From positions 434,001-498,000 of the forward strand of contig JAWHQI010000272.1 of NCBI GenBank assembly GCA_033032865.1: DNA of 64,000 nucleotides, in the 5' to 3' direction. Positions 1 to 12,608 of this stretch are shown here, piece after piece. The translations under genes were made by a program, and so were the position numbers. How positions within the stretch are numbered: the stretch's first letter is position 1; every line of letters begins with the position of its first letter. The notes beneath the pieces were generated by a model. It made no database searches, was not told where the DNA came from, and saw only the letters and a list, made by a program, of their open reading frames with translations. This DNA is from Dactylorhiza incarnata. Lineage: Eukaryota; Streptophyta; Magnoliopsida; Asparagales; Orchidaceae.

Positions 1-2382
1 CCAGATGAACTTGGAGCATCGCTCCCCCTGCTTCCAGAACCTGAAGCCTCCATCTCAGAGCTTGACACAGCTGGAGCTCCTGGTGAAACAGGCAACTCCA
101 CTTGAAGACTTCCTGCAGCTTTCCCTGCTTCATCACCCCTGCTCTCCGGTAGTTCAACTCCTGAACTCCCCTTGTAGGAAGTCACTTCATCGAACACCAC
201 ATCCCGAGATACCACTAATCTCCGTGTCTCAGGATCCATGCACCTCCATCCTTTCTTCCGCTCATCATATCCAACAAAGCTAGCTTCCTTGCTTTCGCAT
301 CTAGCTTTGTCCGAAGAGCATCAGGAATATGCACATAACAGGTTTACCCGAACACCCGAAGGTGAGCAACACTTGGTTTCTCCTTGAACATCAGTTCGTG
401 AGGGGTCTTCATATTGATAGGACTTAGAGGCATTCTGTTGATGACATAAGCCGCACAAGACATTCCCTCTGCCCAAAAGGACTTTGGGATACTCTTGGCA
501 TGAAGCCAGCATTTGCAAGTTTCCGTCAGATGACGGATCTTCCTCTCCGCAATGCCATTTTGCTGTGGAGTATGGGCACAAGTGTTCTCTCTCCGAACGC
601 CGTGTTTACTGCAAAAACTTGAGAACTCACCAGAGGTGAACTTCCCACCATTGTCAGTTCTCAATTTTTTCACCCGCAGGCCTAACCGACCTTCCACCAG
701 CTCCTTGAACTCCACAAACTTCACAAAGGCTTCCCACTTCTCTTTCAGAAAATACACCCAGACATATCTGGTGTAATCGTCAATCAACACCAACATATAT
801 ATGTTGCCTCCAAGGCTTGGGGTGGCAGTCGATCCCATCAAATCACCGTGGATGCACTCCAACGGCGCTTTGCACCTTGTTTGCGACTTATCAAATGGAA
901 GTTGATGAGACTTACCAAACTGACATCCAGCACAAACATGACCGTCTCCATAAGAGGACAAGCTAGGCAAGCCCTTGACAAGGCCCCTTACCGCCATAGC
1001 CTTCAATTTGTCCATGCCAACATGCCCCAACCTTTGATTCCAGATAGCCGCTCTATCATTGGTCTTCATCTTCTCAACATAGGAACTTGTCGATAACACG
1101 AACAAGTCCTTCACCCGCTTTCCAACATGGATAACATCTCCCCTTATCTCCGGTTGAGTTTTAAGAAACTTCACTTCTGTTGGGCCAAACAAAACATGAT
1201 AACCGGCATCGACCGCATTGGTCACAGAGAAGAGATTCTTCCTCATACCATGCACGTGATAAACACTCCTCAATGTGAGTGGACCCTTATCACTGCTCAG
1301 GGAAACAACACCTTCTTGTTCGACAGTATGAACAGAATTATCAGCCGTAATGATAGCATCGTTACCTGAGTAAGGCACCAAAGAAGAGAACTTTGATTCA
1401 TCCCCAGTGAGATGATGTCCACACCCTGAATCAACAATCCAATCCTCTTCGAAGTTGATGGCAGCCAAGGCCTTAATGGGCATCGTCGTCATATTAGCCG
1501 CAAAGGCTCCTCCCCATCCAGCTTCATCAGACTTTGGCTTCTTCTTCTCTACTACATGTCCCGACTGAAGATTAACCCGACAATCTTTCTTGAAGTGGCC
1601 GGCCTTATTACACCTGAAGCAACTTGGTCCATCTCCATTCTTCTTCCCATCAGACTTAGGAGATAACCCCTATCCTGCTGACCTGAAGTAGAGGGTTCAT
1701 CATAACCCGGCTTCTTCTTCTCCCACTTCTTCTTCTTCTTCCCAGAGAACAACACATCACTATCTCCCCCAGAGATAGAAGTCCCCGCCATCTGTCTTGC
1801 CAAACTTTCTTGCGAAGCAAGTAAGTTCTCCAGCTCCAACAGGGATGGTTGATTTTCCCAACCTTGAACTAAAGTCACAAAGGCAAGATACTCCTTCCGC
1901 AACCCGCGGATGATTTGCCTCTTCAGTTTTGCCTCCGAGATGGGCTCATCAGGGTCCAATGCAGAAATCTCTGCTATGAGGTTCTTCATCTTGAGAAAGA
2001 AGGTAGAAATAGAAAGATCGCCTTGAGAGGCCTTCACCAACTCATTTTCAAGAAACTGTAGCCGAGCTACATTCTTCTTATTGAACAGCCCGTCCAAAGA
2101 CGTCCAAATCTCAGCAGCAGATTTACATCCAATGATGTGATCAAACAGCTCTAGTGAGATAGCCCTCTTGAGAGTGAACTCTGCCTTAGCATTAGTCCTC
2201 CTCCAAAGTCTCACCTCTGCCATATTATCTCCTGCTAGAAACACCTCTTGTGTGTCCTCTCCTCCAACTATCTCCCATAGATCCTCGCCAAGTAAATAGC
2301 TCTCCATACACGACCTCCATTTCTTATAGTTAGTCGATGTTAGGAGTTCAATACCAATCCCTCTTGCGTATCCACCTTCCAT
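1..2382 (-). pseudogene. copia gag-pol of A, broken and partial
   Basis: Gag-protease-integrase polyprotein of a copia element, starting at the ATG at 2380-2382. Gag (about 2382-1670) has the UBN2/retrotran_gag_2 look. A Lys-rich linker and a CCHC knuckle region (about 1590-1625) follow. The protease carries Asp-Ser-Gly near 1430. The GAG-pre-integrase HHCC region (about 900-1060) and the integrase core with Asp, Asp and Glu motifs (HGDLMG, RTDNGG, NGIAERK) follow. Breaks: a 1-bp deletion near 1670 between gag and the knuckle, a TAA in the integrase C-terminal part near 341-343, and a 1-bp deletion near 280 relative to copy B. Reverse transcriptase and RNase H would lie off the left edge. Non-functional as it stands. 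Confidence 0.92.
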
Positions 2383-2458
2383 GGCAATCTATGTGGTTTC
2401 TTCTTCACAAAGACCATGGCAACTCAAGTTGATCACTGCTTATCCACTCCAACAACCT

Positions 2459-2471
2459 AGCTTTGATACCA
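2459..2471 (-). other. primer-binding site of A (iMet type)
   Basis: Read on the minus strand the LTR end is followed directly by TGGTATCAAAGCT, close to the standard plant initiator-Met tRNA primer-binding sequence. It fixes the orientation of the element and the inner edge of its 5' LTR. Confidence 0.85.
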
Positions 2472-3570
2472 TGTTAAAATTTTTGATTTGAATCATTTAG
2501 GAGTAAGCAGGAGTTGCATCAACTGAGTTAAAGCCAAACAACCACAATGCCACACAACAACACAAGAAACTTTATTGAAACACAAACTTCATTTACAGTG
2601 CGAGGTATACATGGCGAGACATGATTCATCAGAATAACGGAGACGAGAAGAACAAAACACACCAAAAACAAATCTGGCGGCTAGACAAGCTGAAACCGCA
2701 CAGACCGCTCGACTCCAGAAGTCGCCCGGCTTGACCTGAGACCACGCAAACAGAAACCGGACAGACCGCCAGCACTGCAAGTCCGAACCTCAGACCACAC
2801 GAACTAGAGCTTTATTGGAACGAAGAACTGAAGCTGTCGCCATACCGCAACTCAGATCGCCTAACCGCTGAAGGTCACCTGATCGCTGAGCTCGCTGCGA
2901 ACAGCACAAGAATGAACATAAACTAGATCGCAGACAGACCGCTGCCGAACTGTTTATTCAAGCCGTTGGGAATCACCAAGGAAGGAGACTGCAACCTACT
3001 GACCGCAAACAGTTCTCGTTAGGAATGACGGGCCCTGCACCTCTATTTATAGGCGGGTAGACGGATGTCGTCACCGCACAGGAGAGATACAATCACCACC
3101 CGTCAAATCGCCAGCGGTCTCATAAGGCAGACCGCGCGATCACACAACTTGGACAATCATCCGACCAAGACCGCAGATCAGCAAACAGATCGCGCACAGG
3201 TCGCGCGAATACGAGACCGCACACAAGCCGCACGGTCACAAAGGTACTCCTTCCTTAGACCACCAGGAGCAAACCAGAACCATCTGGACGACTTAGAATA
3301 AGTCGCCAGATCGCTAAGCACAAACCGCCCGGACAGGCGGTCACACATAAGAACAGACCGCCCGGTCTTCCAACAAAGAAGACAGGACAACCAGCAGACC
3401 AACTCGGAAACAGACCGCAGCTACAAAGAACAAGCCAGCAGAACCAGCAGTCCGCCAGAACAGATTGGTAGATCCAGACTGGCAGAATACAAGCACAGGC
3501 CGCGCGGTCTCGGCGGTATCCCAAAAATCAGACCGCCCGGACACCTCCACTTCACTTCAAAATTTCAACA
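2472..3570 (-). repeat. 5' LTR of copia element A
   Basis: LTR of 1099 bp, bounded on the plus strand by TGTTAAAA and TTTCAACA, matching both LTRs of element B. The minus-strand TATA box (TATAAATAG) is at about 3043-3052. U3 between the TATA box and 3570 is packed with GACCGC/GCGGTC in both orientations, and a second cluster lies in the transcribed part (about 2690-2950). Open frames within the LTR, such as 3065-3301, come from this GC-rich array and are not genes. Confidence 0.9.
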
Positions 3571-4544
3571 CTATCAAGACACTAATTGATGGTCATATGG
3601 ACTCAATTAAGGAATATATGTATAAGTCAGTTTCAATAGTAAAGACTGAGGTGATGTCTGAAATCTAAGTCATAAAGGAAGAAACATCCTACCTAAATAG
3701 CCAGATGATAAAATAGTTTGATCTAGCAGAAAAATCTATGGTAGCTCAAAACACCATTTTAAGATCCATGGATAAAAGTCTCCAACTCTCAAAGAAAGAC
3801 ATGAGCTATGTCAAGAATTTTGTTAGCAAAACTGATGAGGTAATAGAGAAGGCCTCAAACCATATTGAAGAGTATGTGTGGTCTACAACAACCACAATGA
3901 TAGGAGAGGCTAAGAAAATGAAGGATGAAATGAAATCTGACTTGGAAAATGCTTTTCAAACTCTATCTGGGTTTGTAACAGCTGCTTCCCAAGGTATAGA
4001 ACAAAAAATATTTGAAGAAGCCAGAAAGGGGGAGGAGACCAATGCTGAAACAAATTCAAAGCTTGCCCACAAAGTTCTGCAAGTAACAAGGATTGCTCTA
4101 AATCTGCCTCTCTTAGACATATTTAGAGCAGAGGATTTTGACTTCCCGGCTCAAGAAAAGACTGCACATGATGCAAAGCTAGCAGCCAAAAGGAAAAGAG
4201 AAGAAGTAATGCTTGCTGAGGAGTTCATGGCAAAGAACATGAATGATCAAGCCAAAGATCCTGACTTTAAGTATTGGAGTTATGATTCCAAAAGCATAAT
4301 TCGGAATGCTTGGGTAAACCATGGTCAATTATGCAAAAACATAGATAGGATGTATCCAACAGAGGAATGGATCAGGCACCTTGAATGGAATTCCCTAAGG
4401 GAAAGAGTATTCAAAGAAAACTTAGTAAGGATAAGCAACCCTAAGAGAATGCCTTCCAGATATATCCTAAAACCATTCCTATACTTCAAAAGGCAGGAGA
4501 ACAAGAAGAAGGTTGATGAGATGAATGCCACTGCTGCAAAATAG
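3571..4544 (+). pseudogene. env-like ORF3 of C, C-terminal part
   Basis: C-terminal portion of the third ORF that SIRE-type copia elements carry downstream of pol. One frame runs from the A insertion to a stop at 4542-4544 but has TAA at 3666-3668 and TAG at 3714-3716, leaving 268 codons open from 3738. The product is hydrophilic, heptad-like and probably coiled-coil in its first half, with no membrane span visible. The last 70 residues (EEWIRHLEW ... KPFLYFKRQ) match the end of the ORF3 of element I (EEWQKYELV ... KPFNYFER). Function is unknown; env-like is the literature name for the position, and no envelope function is shown here. Confidence 0.8.
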
Positions 4545-4896
4545 GAGGTTGCTGATGAAGGTGCTGAATGCTCAAGTGCTTCAAAGAAAAGAAAAACATG
4601 AACCTGTAGTTAAATTTTCATTAGAGACAAATGTGGATTAAAATTTATATTGATATTTTATCACTAATGCAATTGGTTCTTATGTTGAATTATGAAATCT
4701 TGTGTTAATAGGCTAATTAAAGTCAAGCTTAATATTTGTTATGTATTAATGCTTAATATCTGCTCTGGTGCCAATATTTTGTTAACAATGATATTGTTAT
4801 ATTGTCATGACTTCTAATTCTAATATTTCATAATATGTCTTGATATGGTTATTGTGGTTATGTATCTTAGCATTGGTGTATGTTCTGCCTTCTTCA
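4545..4896 (+). other. AT-rich 3' segment of C
   Basis: Non-coding stretch between ORF3 and the polypurine tract, with several AATATT and TTAATGC runs. I see no gene in it. Confidence 0.7.
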
Positions 4897-4909
4897 AATA
4901 GGGGGAGAT
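4897..4909 (+). other. polypurine tract of C
   Basis: AATAGGGGGAGAT directly before the TGTTGGGAAT start of the LTR. The same AATAGGGGGAGATTG signature marks the 3' LTRs of elements D, H and I, typical of SIRE-type elements. Confidence 0.88.
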
Positions 4910-6229
4910 TGTTGGGAATATTGCGCTCAATGTTCCCTAGATTTAAAGAGGCATCACACTCAATGCTAAGTACATATTGTATTTGATAGGCCCTCTTTTA
5001 TATCATGTCTGTGCAGGGTCAGGTCATTCCAAACATTGGAATAGTTCTCTGGGTTTTACTGTCAAAACCGCTGAGACAACAGCCTGGTCTCAGCTGAACC
5101 ACTAAGACGCAGCTGTTTAGAGGCTGAGAAGGAGTCTGTCTCAGCCGAGCTGCATATAGATGAAAACCACTAAGAAGACTATCCGTCTCAACAGATCCAC
5201 TGAGATGAAGTCCGTTCTGCCGCTGAGACTGGAGCCTCTCTCAGCCCATCCGCTGAGATAGATTCATATTTGAATATTGCCTGGCAGGATCTGTTTTTTG
5301 CGCAAGTGGCTAGAAAACAAAGATAATATTTTATATTTATATCCATGCTGTGATAGAGCACTCCTCAGATCCCAGATTAGAGGAGGTATAAAAGAAGATG
5401 TTAGGTCATTGGAGAAAGTGTCGGACAAGATCTGAAATAGCTACCACTGTTCTATTGAAGAAATACTGCTTCCTGAAAGTGATTTCTCAAGCAGCAAGCA
5501 GATTACTTCCAAAGAGATAAGATTATTCTTGCTTATTCTATGCAGAAGAACAAGTGGATCTTCCTTCATCTACTAAAGAAGAAGATCAGAAGAAACAAGG
5601 CATGAAGCTACTGCAATTCAGCCCTGCTTCAAGACAACATCTGTTGTGCTTCAACAATAGAAGATCTAAGCTGAAGGTTTAATTTATACTATCTTCTATT
5701 GTAACAACAAAAATATAAACTATTTAAGAACTTCATTGTTCTGAGTGTGTAGGGCTTTGCGCCTGAGTGTGTAAGGCTTTGTGCCTGATCTTGTAAGGTT
5801 GTACTCCCAGCTTGAGTTGTAGGATTTCAAAGGAGATCTGAGGTAGGGCTTCTTGATAGGCCTGAGGTAGGAAACCAGGAGGGTTTCTGAGTTGTAGGAG
5901 TTGGAGTGCTCTGAGTGGTAGTGTTGTTGGCCTGAGGTAGGGTTTTGGAGGAAACCTGAGAGATCGTAAGGGATCTAAGTTGTAAGCTCTTGGAGCTGAG
6001 ATTTGGAGGAGTTTGCCTTGTCTAACACACTGTTAGAAAGGTGTAGAGGGAAAGTGGATTACCCATAGACACACTGTCTTGGGGAACCACTATAAACAGC
6101 TGCATGTTTTCTGTGATTTGCTATTACTTTATTTAATCACTTAATAACTACTAGCTGTTAGTAGAAAATTTCAAAGGAACCTATTCACCTCCCTCTATGT
6201 GAGTTAAACTACTACCAAGTAAACTATCA
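4910..6229 (+). repeat. 3' LTR of C
   Basis: LTR of 1320 bp (TGTTGGGAAT ... AAACTATCA). The right end is confirmed by the reverse-complement copy starting at 47414. U3 (about 5065-5275) holds a CTGAGAC/GTCTCAG array including an 8-bp-arm hairpin at 5070-5094. TATAAAAG is at 5387-5394. Downstream, about 5740-5960, are repeated 'cctgaggtagg' and 'gtgtgtagggctttg' units. The five bases after the LTR are ctccc. Confidence 0.9.
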
Positions 6230-6239
6230 CTCCCCATAT

Positions 6240-6620
6240 AAAATTTGTGATTACCTACGAGGTTTTCTTGGCCAACGCCTTGACCTCCAACCACCTGGAG
6301 AAATAGTCAATCATGACTAGGAAGAACCTCTTCTGCCGGCTGGCCTGGGGGAAGGGCCGACCAGGTCTATTCCCTAAATTACAAAGGGCCGGGCGCAGTG
6401 ATGGTCCTGAGCCTCTATGCTGGTAGGAGCTAAAGAAACACGTAGAGCTATCACTTCTGACACTTCTTTGTGTACTCTACCGTATCCCGGCTGATCGTCG
6501 ACCAGAAGTAACCCTGCCGCAACACCCTCTTCTCCAAGCTTAGACTCCCGGAGTGACTGCAACACTTCCTAGAGTGAATCTCCTCTAGGAATCTAGGGAC
6601 CTCTTCCTCAGTGACACACC
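6240..6620 (-). pseudogene. gypsy integrase N-terminal remnant (G)
   Basis: Minus-strand frames read LRQGYFWSTI (the zinc-binding H2C2 end) and then GPFPQASRQKRFFLVMIDYF, typical of the start of a gypsy integrase core with its first Asp. Frames are shifted and stops intervene. The gene is truncated at 6230 by insertion of element C. Confidence 0.75.
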
Positions 6621-6649
6621 TTGCCAGGAGTCCCGACAGAGTCTTTCGG

Positions 6650-7870
6650 TATAGGTTTCCGCCATGAAGTAAGTAGTAGGCAGACTTGTACCTTGACTGC
6701 CTCTTGTCCGGAACCCCTTATGAGAACCTGATCGAGGTCAGGAAGATGCTGAAGGGGTTTTTTCATGAGGGTCACCGGTCGATCTCCATCAACTCTTCCT
6801 CTTCAATGGATGGCCGAAACAACTTCGTCATCGTTCCTCCTACAAGGTGGCCAAACATCGTCAGACGATCTGCTTGAGTGTTCTCATCCCTTGACACGTG
6901 CTGAATGGAGAAAGTGCAGAATAAGCCAACGAGACCCCTGACCTTCGCCAGGTACCACTGAAGAGTCTGACATCTTGTCTCAAACTCTCCCTTGACCTAG
7001 GATGCCACTACTCTCGAATCATTGAAGACCTTCACATCCTAGATTCCCAACTCCTTTGCTAGACGGAGCCCCGCTATCACTACCTCGTACTCATCTTAGT
7101 TGTTGATGATAGGAAAATGGGTGTCCACTGTCTGCTCGATCTATGTTCCTTGCGGGCTGACCAAAACTTGACCTCCTTGACATTCCTAGGAGACTCTAGA
7201 TTTAGGATTTCTTTCACCTTGTCAGGGTTGGGCTCTACCCCTATCAGTGTGATGAGATGGCCAAGGAACTTCCCCCTGCTAGCCCCGAAAACAAACTTCA
7301 AGGGGTTGAGCCTCATCTTGAACTTCCAATAGGTGGCGAAGGTCTCTGCCAGGTCCTATAGATGAGACCCAACGTCCTTGTTCTTCACCATTAGATCATC
7401 CACAAAGACCTCAAAATTCCCCCTTTTGCTCCCTGAAGACCAGGTCCATCATCATTTGGTAGGTCGCTCCGACATTTTTTAGCCCAAAGGGCATCATTTT
7501 ATAACAAAAGCATCCATCGCCCGTGATGAAGGAAACATCCTTGACATACGGCGGGTGCATTCAGATCTGATGATAACCTGAAAAAGCATCCAAGAAACTC
7601 ATTACAGGGAAATAAACGACTAATATACCACCGCGTCGATTCAAGGCAGGGGATAACAATCCTTGGGGCATGTCTTATTTAAAAGAGGAAAAACCACACA
7701 CATCCTCCACCTCCTATCACTCTTTTTAACCATTATAACATTGAATACCTAGCCTGGATACTGGATCTATGACACAAAGTTTACATCTAGCAGCTTACTT
7801 ACTTCTTCTCTAATGGGCTTGACCAGGGTAGTGTCCACGACACTCATCTTCTAGCGGATGTGGCAGACGC
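6650..7870 (-). pseudogene. gypsy RT-RNase H remnant (G)
   Basis: Minus-strand reverse transcriptase and RNase H of element G. The clearest stretch, within 7080-7316, reads LNPLKFVFGASRGKFLGHLI followed by EPNPDK, the conserved tail of gypsy reverse transcriptase. The upstream part toward 7870 includes the finger/palm region in several frames. Many small indels; no open frame over 80 codons. Confidence 0.75.
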
Positions 7871-8149
7871 CTGAGTCGAGGTTAAGGCGGTGACATGCCA
7901 CATCTGTGTCGATGCCTGACATGTCTGTAACACTCCAAGAAAAGACATCCATATTCTCCTGGATGTACCCCAAGCCCTCTCCTGGTCCTCCTCACTCAGC
8001 CTCTCGCTGACCTGCACCTTCTCGGACCTCCCTCCCTGGATATTGATCACCATCTCCAGTATGTCCTCTGTCGCTTACACTCTGGCCCTATACTCCATCA
8101 CCTTGTTTACCTCTTCTACTTTCTCCTTCCATGACATGATGTTGACTAC

Positions 8150-8731
8150 CGTGACATAGCACTGCATGGCCACACTAGGATCTCCCTGGACCCAGATTTG
8201 GACCCATCTAATGTTATATTCCAAGTATTGGTGGTAGGAGGATGGTACACACCGAAAGGCAATGATAAGAGGCAGCCCAAAGATGGCATTTTAACTACTC
8301 GAGCCATCCACAATGATAAAGCGACAGTTCTTGGACATTCCCCCCAAAGTCACGAGGAGCCCGACTCCTCCATCCACTTCTTTTCTCTCCTCAGAAAATC
8401 CGAAGAGTGGACCATCCGAGGCAAGCACCTTATTATCCTCTACCTTCATCTCATCGAAGGCTTTCTTGAAGATCATGTTCATAGAACTTCCATTGTCCAC
8501 CAAGATTCTGGAAACTGTGAAGTTCTCGATGGCCGTCTGGATCGCTAGTGCATCGCAGAACGGGTCCTCATGCTCGAACATATCCTTCACTGATAAGGTA
8601 ATCTTCTCTTCTGGGGGTGAGGCTTGGGAGGTCGAAGTGACACTCTGATGATAGATGGCATGGAGGCTCCCCTTACGAGTGGCCTCGATCCCTACCCCCC
8701 ATGGACCACCTTGATCCCTCATCGGGTCCAC
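8150..8731 (-). pseudogene. gypsy gag end-protease remnant (G)
   Basis: The open stretch 8291-8731 (146 codons) contains ILVDNGSSMNMIF, an aspartic protease active-site motif (Asp-Asn-Gly-Ser) in the form usual for plant gypsy elements. Its upstream part (DPMRDQGGPWGVG ...) is the end of gag. The 5' continuation of gag is on the far side of element E, at 20801 onward. Confidence 0.8.
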
Positions 8732-9014
8732 ACATCAACCCGGTTTCACACTGCTCTTCTACCTCTACTCCTTCTCCTCCCATTCCGACCACCTGAAGCT
8801 GCTGATACTACCCCACTGGGGCTCTCCTTCCTTCTCTTACATCTAAGAACTCGAGGCAGGTAGCCATTGCGCGACCTCCCCTTGGTAGAAGTCACAAGAT
8901 GGCAACACCACCCTACCCCTCTTAGGCAATTCCTTCTCTCTCTTCTTGCTCCTCAACCTATCATCATGGCATGCTGGCGTGAGGGTTGGAATGGACTCGG
9001 ACCCGGTCGCCACC

Positions 9015-10799
9015 TGATATAAAAATTGAAACTTTTGGATTATATGAATTTGAGAGATTTGTTTTGTTGTTGATATTCTCCAATTCTATATCCGATGAAG
9101 GCAAGCGTACTTTATCGTTTATAGTATAGGATACTAAAGAAAATATCAATGTCGTATTAAACACGGGTTTGTCGAGTACTTCTACTTCGAGAAAGCTAAC
9201 TATTATCTTATCAGAGAAAGAGCGAAAAAGAGTTAATAATTAAAACTAGTTAAAAGAGAACTAAAAGAAATAAGGAAGAAAAAAAACAAAACTTGATTTA
9301 AAACTAGCTTTGAAATGAAAGAGAAAGAATAATATTATCATTCTTCTCTATGCCTTGACCGTGGAGATTCCTAGCTTATGAACGCACCTCTCTCGAGGAA
9401 TACTCCCACCTGAGATTAAGTTGATCGGCCGGACTCTCGTCCAATAACCGAAATGTCTAATACTCGCTTTAACGAGGTGAATCCCACTATAGAATTTGAC
9501 TCCTATCCAGAAGATTTATGTCATCCTCTCTCGAAGGGTGCGTGCAACTCTTTTTATTCTGAGTGATCGATTCCTACGCACGAGCCTCTCGGCTAACTAG
9601 AATATGAAAACAAATATCAAAATTCATAACCGGCATATGAACTCGATATCATTATTTTTCGAGAATAAATCGAAGGAGAGAGGAAACAATAATAAGGTAA
9701 AGATATAATTTTGAATCAAAGCTTGCTAAAATCAAGAACAACTAAATATTTGCTAAAGAAAAAATATAGAAAAGAAGAGGATTAAGAGGGAAGGAGGAGA
9801 TTTTGCATAAGTGAAAAAGAGCTTAAAATTTCATTACATAAAAAAGAGATTACACAAATTGAAAACTAAGTTACATTGCGTGGAAATAAACCTAGATTAT
9901 CTTGCATGAAATAAAGAAGAATAATTAATAAAACTAAGCTTAAGAAAAAGAAATTACATTAATTAAAAACTATACATAAACATGAAAATGAAGAAAATCT
10001 ATACAAGAAGAACACAAATGGGCAGGGGGCAGGAGGAGGAATTGCTGGAAATGAGCTCCTGAATTTATAGGAAAATTTTCAAAGTTACACACCCTCGTGA
10101 CCTAGGGCGTGTAATCGCTGATCTGTACGGCTGGGACAGTGGCGTGGGCTTTGCATGATGGCGGGAGAAAGTCAGACATTACATGCCCGTGACATGTGGG
10201 TCACGGGCGTGTACCTGGGTAGCTGTATTGAGTGTAGCATGGGTTTGAATTCAGTGCGACAGCGAGCAGAGATCACGTGGGAATGTCACGGGCGTGACCA
10301 CTGGGTCGCGGGCATGATTTGTGCGGCAACATTGGATTCATTGGCTGACATGTCCATATGGAAAGATTGAAAATGAGCTTTAAAATTACATGCCCTTGGT
10401 CACGGGCATGACCTGGGTCAACTTCTCGACGACAGCTCCTCTTCTCGATGACATCGTTGGGATCATCTTTTTAAGTTTACACGTCCTTGGTCACAGGCGT
10501 GACCATGGGTCACGGGCGTGACTGAGGGCGTGACTTGCTGTGGACTAGCTCAAACTGCGCGGGATAAACTCTGAACTGTAATTAAAGTTACACGCCCTTG
10601 GGCACGGGCGTGACCTAGGGCGTGTACTGTCAATTTTTAGCAAAAGTTCCAGAAAATCTGCAAAACAAAAATACAGCTATATTTAAAACAAAAATTATAA
10701 AAGAAGTGATTTTTAACTAAAATATGAATAATATTTACAATTTTATATTAAACTTAACCTAAATACTATAATTAAAATATGCATAAATCCTACTCATCA
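9015..10799 (-). repeat. 3' LTR of E
   Basis: LTR of 1785 bp, TGATATAAAA ... ACTCATCA on the plus strand. The minus-strand TATA box is at 10062-10069. Immediately upstream of it, 10082-10640, is an array of GGTCACGGGCGTGACC-like inverted repeats. Next to the outer edge, 10801-10815 reads as the polypurine tract on the minus strand (AAGTATGGGGGTATT). Short open frames here are chance. Confidence 0.92.
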
Positions 10800-11204
10800 A
10801 ATACCCCCATACTTAAGATTTTGCTATTCCAGAGCAAAAATATGAGAAATATTTATAAGATATTTGATAAAATTTTTAATTAAAACAAAAAATTTATTAA
10901 ATCACAAGTAAGCTAAAAAGAAAATTTAAGGATTAACGAATTAAGTCCTAAATTATGAAATTAGAATAATAAGAGAAAATTGTTTAGCCAAGAATTCTCA
11001 AAAATAATAACTAGTAAATAAGATTGAGTAATTTGTAAACACAATTAGATTTAAAATTATAAAAACAATAACTTTGAAAGAAACTAAAGGAAAAAAGTAA
11101 CCTACTAAATATTGCTCTCTCCATAACTTAATTTAAATCTAGATCAAAGATATTGGTTATGGGGGCTCACAAAATTTGGCATAAGAAGAGATCTTAGAAA
11201 GGAG

Positions 11205-11470
11205 GTGATGAATTTTATCCTCTCACCTTACTTAATTTTTTTTGTATATGTTTAGGAAAATGATGAATTTTATCCTCTCATTTTCCATACCATATATTCT
11301 TTTAAAATTCTCTTCTAATAAAATCCCAAAATGTATATGTTTAGGAGTAATGAATTTTATCCTCTTACTTCATGCCATATAATCTTTTAAATCATTTTGA
11401 GTGCATATGTTTAGGGAATAATGAATTTTATCCTCTTATTCCCATTACATATGATCTTTTAAAATAATTT
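11205..11470. repeat. short repeats inside E
   Basis: Four copies of a block around GAATTTTATCCTCT (near 11210, 11265, 11352 and 11423). The last three are preceded by TATATGTTTAGG, and blocks are followed by CCATA/TATATNNTCTTTTAAA. Spacing is irregular (54, 87 and 71 bp), so this is a degraded tandem repeat. Confidence 0.8.
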
Positions 11471-12608
11471 TTTTATATGCCACAAAAGGGTAGGGTAAAG
11501 AAAAAATTTTAGCTTATAAATTAAATTATTTTGAGAGCAAATTTTAGTAAATTAAATTTTCCTACGATTCTAAAAGCATGAGGTAAAAATAATTAAAATC
11601 TAAAGGTTTTAAGTAAAATTACTACAAAATTGAAGCAATTTAGAATAAAAGAGAAGAAGTGCTAAAGAAATTTCTTTAATCAAATTAAAATCATAAAATA
11701 TTTCTTAAAACTCCCTAAACAAAAATAAATTTAGCAAACCATGATAAAATAAAAGATTATCAAATTAAAAACAAAAAAATAAATGCTTATAAATAAACTC
11801 ATAAAAAATGATTTTGGAAATAACAAAAACCAAAGTAAGGGTTTATTATATTTTTCTAGGTTTTCTTAAAAAATTTTTGAAGTTTTCGATATTATCTTTT
11901 TTTTTTTTTTATATTATCATTTTTTAGATTTTTGATATTATCTTTTTTTTTTTGATAAGAAAAAAATGCTAAACATAAACTAATAAGCCAATTTTTTTTT
12001 ATTCTTGGATTTCCTGAGGTATACCCCGTGAAGGGTTCTCAACGGTACTAGGAGATATGCAGGGATGATGGCCCAAACGTCCCTTTCCAAGAAATTAATT
12101 TTCTATTTTCTATTTTTTGAAGATTTTGGGATTTCTATTTTTTTTTTAAAAGCTAATTTTTCTTTTTGTAAAAGACAACAAAATAAGAAATACACTATAT
12201 ACAAAAAAGAAAATAACTATGTACAAACAAAATATTTTTGGAATTTTGGGATTTTTTAAATTTTATCAGAAATTTTCTTTGATTTTATAATTTAAAAGAA
12301 AGGGAAATACACTCCCATACATAAAATTCAACATTGTCCCCAATGTTGAAAGCTAAGTATGAAGAAGAAAAATAAAATACAAGCACAGGATTATGAAAGA
12401 AAAAGAACAAGGAGGGGGGGAAGAAGCACGTCCTTAATTTGGAGACGGATGACCAACACGATCACCTGCAAAATTATTTATAAAACAATAAAACAAAACA
12501 CAAAAAAATAAAAAGAACTAAAACATAAAGGTTACATATTAATTTTTTTTTTTTGAATTTTGATAAAAGTAATAGTGCTTTCTCTTTTCAAAATATTGAC
12601 AAAATATT

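Larger units (their letters stand above)
1..3570 (-). mobile_element. Copia element A, 5' part
   Basis: Minus-strand Ty1/copia retrotransposon whose 3' half lies beyond the left edge. In element order it shows a 5' LTR (2472-3570), an iMet-type primer-binding site, gag with a CCHC knuckle, protease, and integrase up to the linker before reverse transcriptase. It is a close sibling of the complete copy at 40648-46976: base 1 here corresponds to about base 43431 there and the two align almost base for base. It is inserted into the third ORF of a plus-strand SIRE-type element (C) that resumes at 3571. The target-site duplication cannot be checked because the other end is outside the window. Confidence 0.93.
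3571..6229 (+). mobile_element. SIRE-type element C, 3' part
   Basis: The 3' end of a plus-strand Ty1/copia element of the SIRE/Maximus type: third ORF (3571-4544), AT-rich 3' segment, polypurine tract (4897-4909) and 3' LTR (4910-6229). Its ORF3 is cut at 3571 by element A, and its gag and pol lie outside the window. C is itself inserted in the minus-strand gypsy element G, whose integrase sequence begins right after 6229. A second piece of the same LTR family is at 47414-48214. Confidence 0.9.
6230..9014 (-). mobile_element. Gypsy element G, pol part
   Basis: Degenerate minus-strand Ty3/gypsy internal region. In coding order it gives a gag end and protease (about 8731-8150), reverse transcriptase (about 7870-7250), RNase H (about 7100-6650) and the integrase start (about 6620-6240). 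It is cut on the left by element C and on the right by LARD E at 9014. Its gag and LTR resume at 20801. There is no long open frame. Confidence 0.85.

Noticed and set aside
2459..2471. tRNA-like sequence near LTR edges (also 45885, 47399, 29359, 55878)
   Set aside because: Only the 12-13 nt complementary to a tRNA 3' end are present, so these are primer-binding sites and not tRNA genes.
8964..9164. 66-codon minus-strand frame, similar to 12539-12781
   Set aside because: It lies at the end of both LTRs of E and runs across the LTR border, so the similarity is LTR identity and not a gene.
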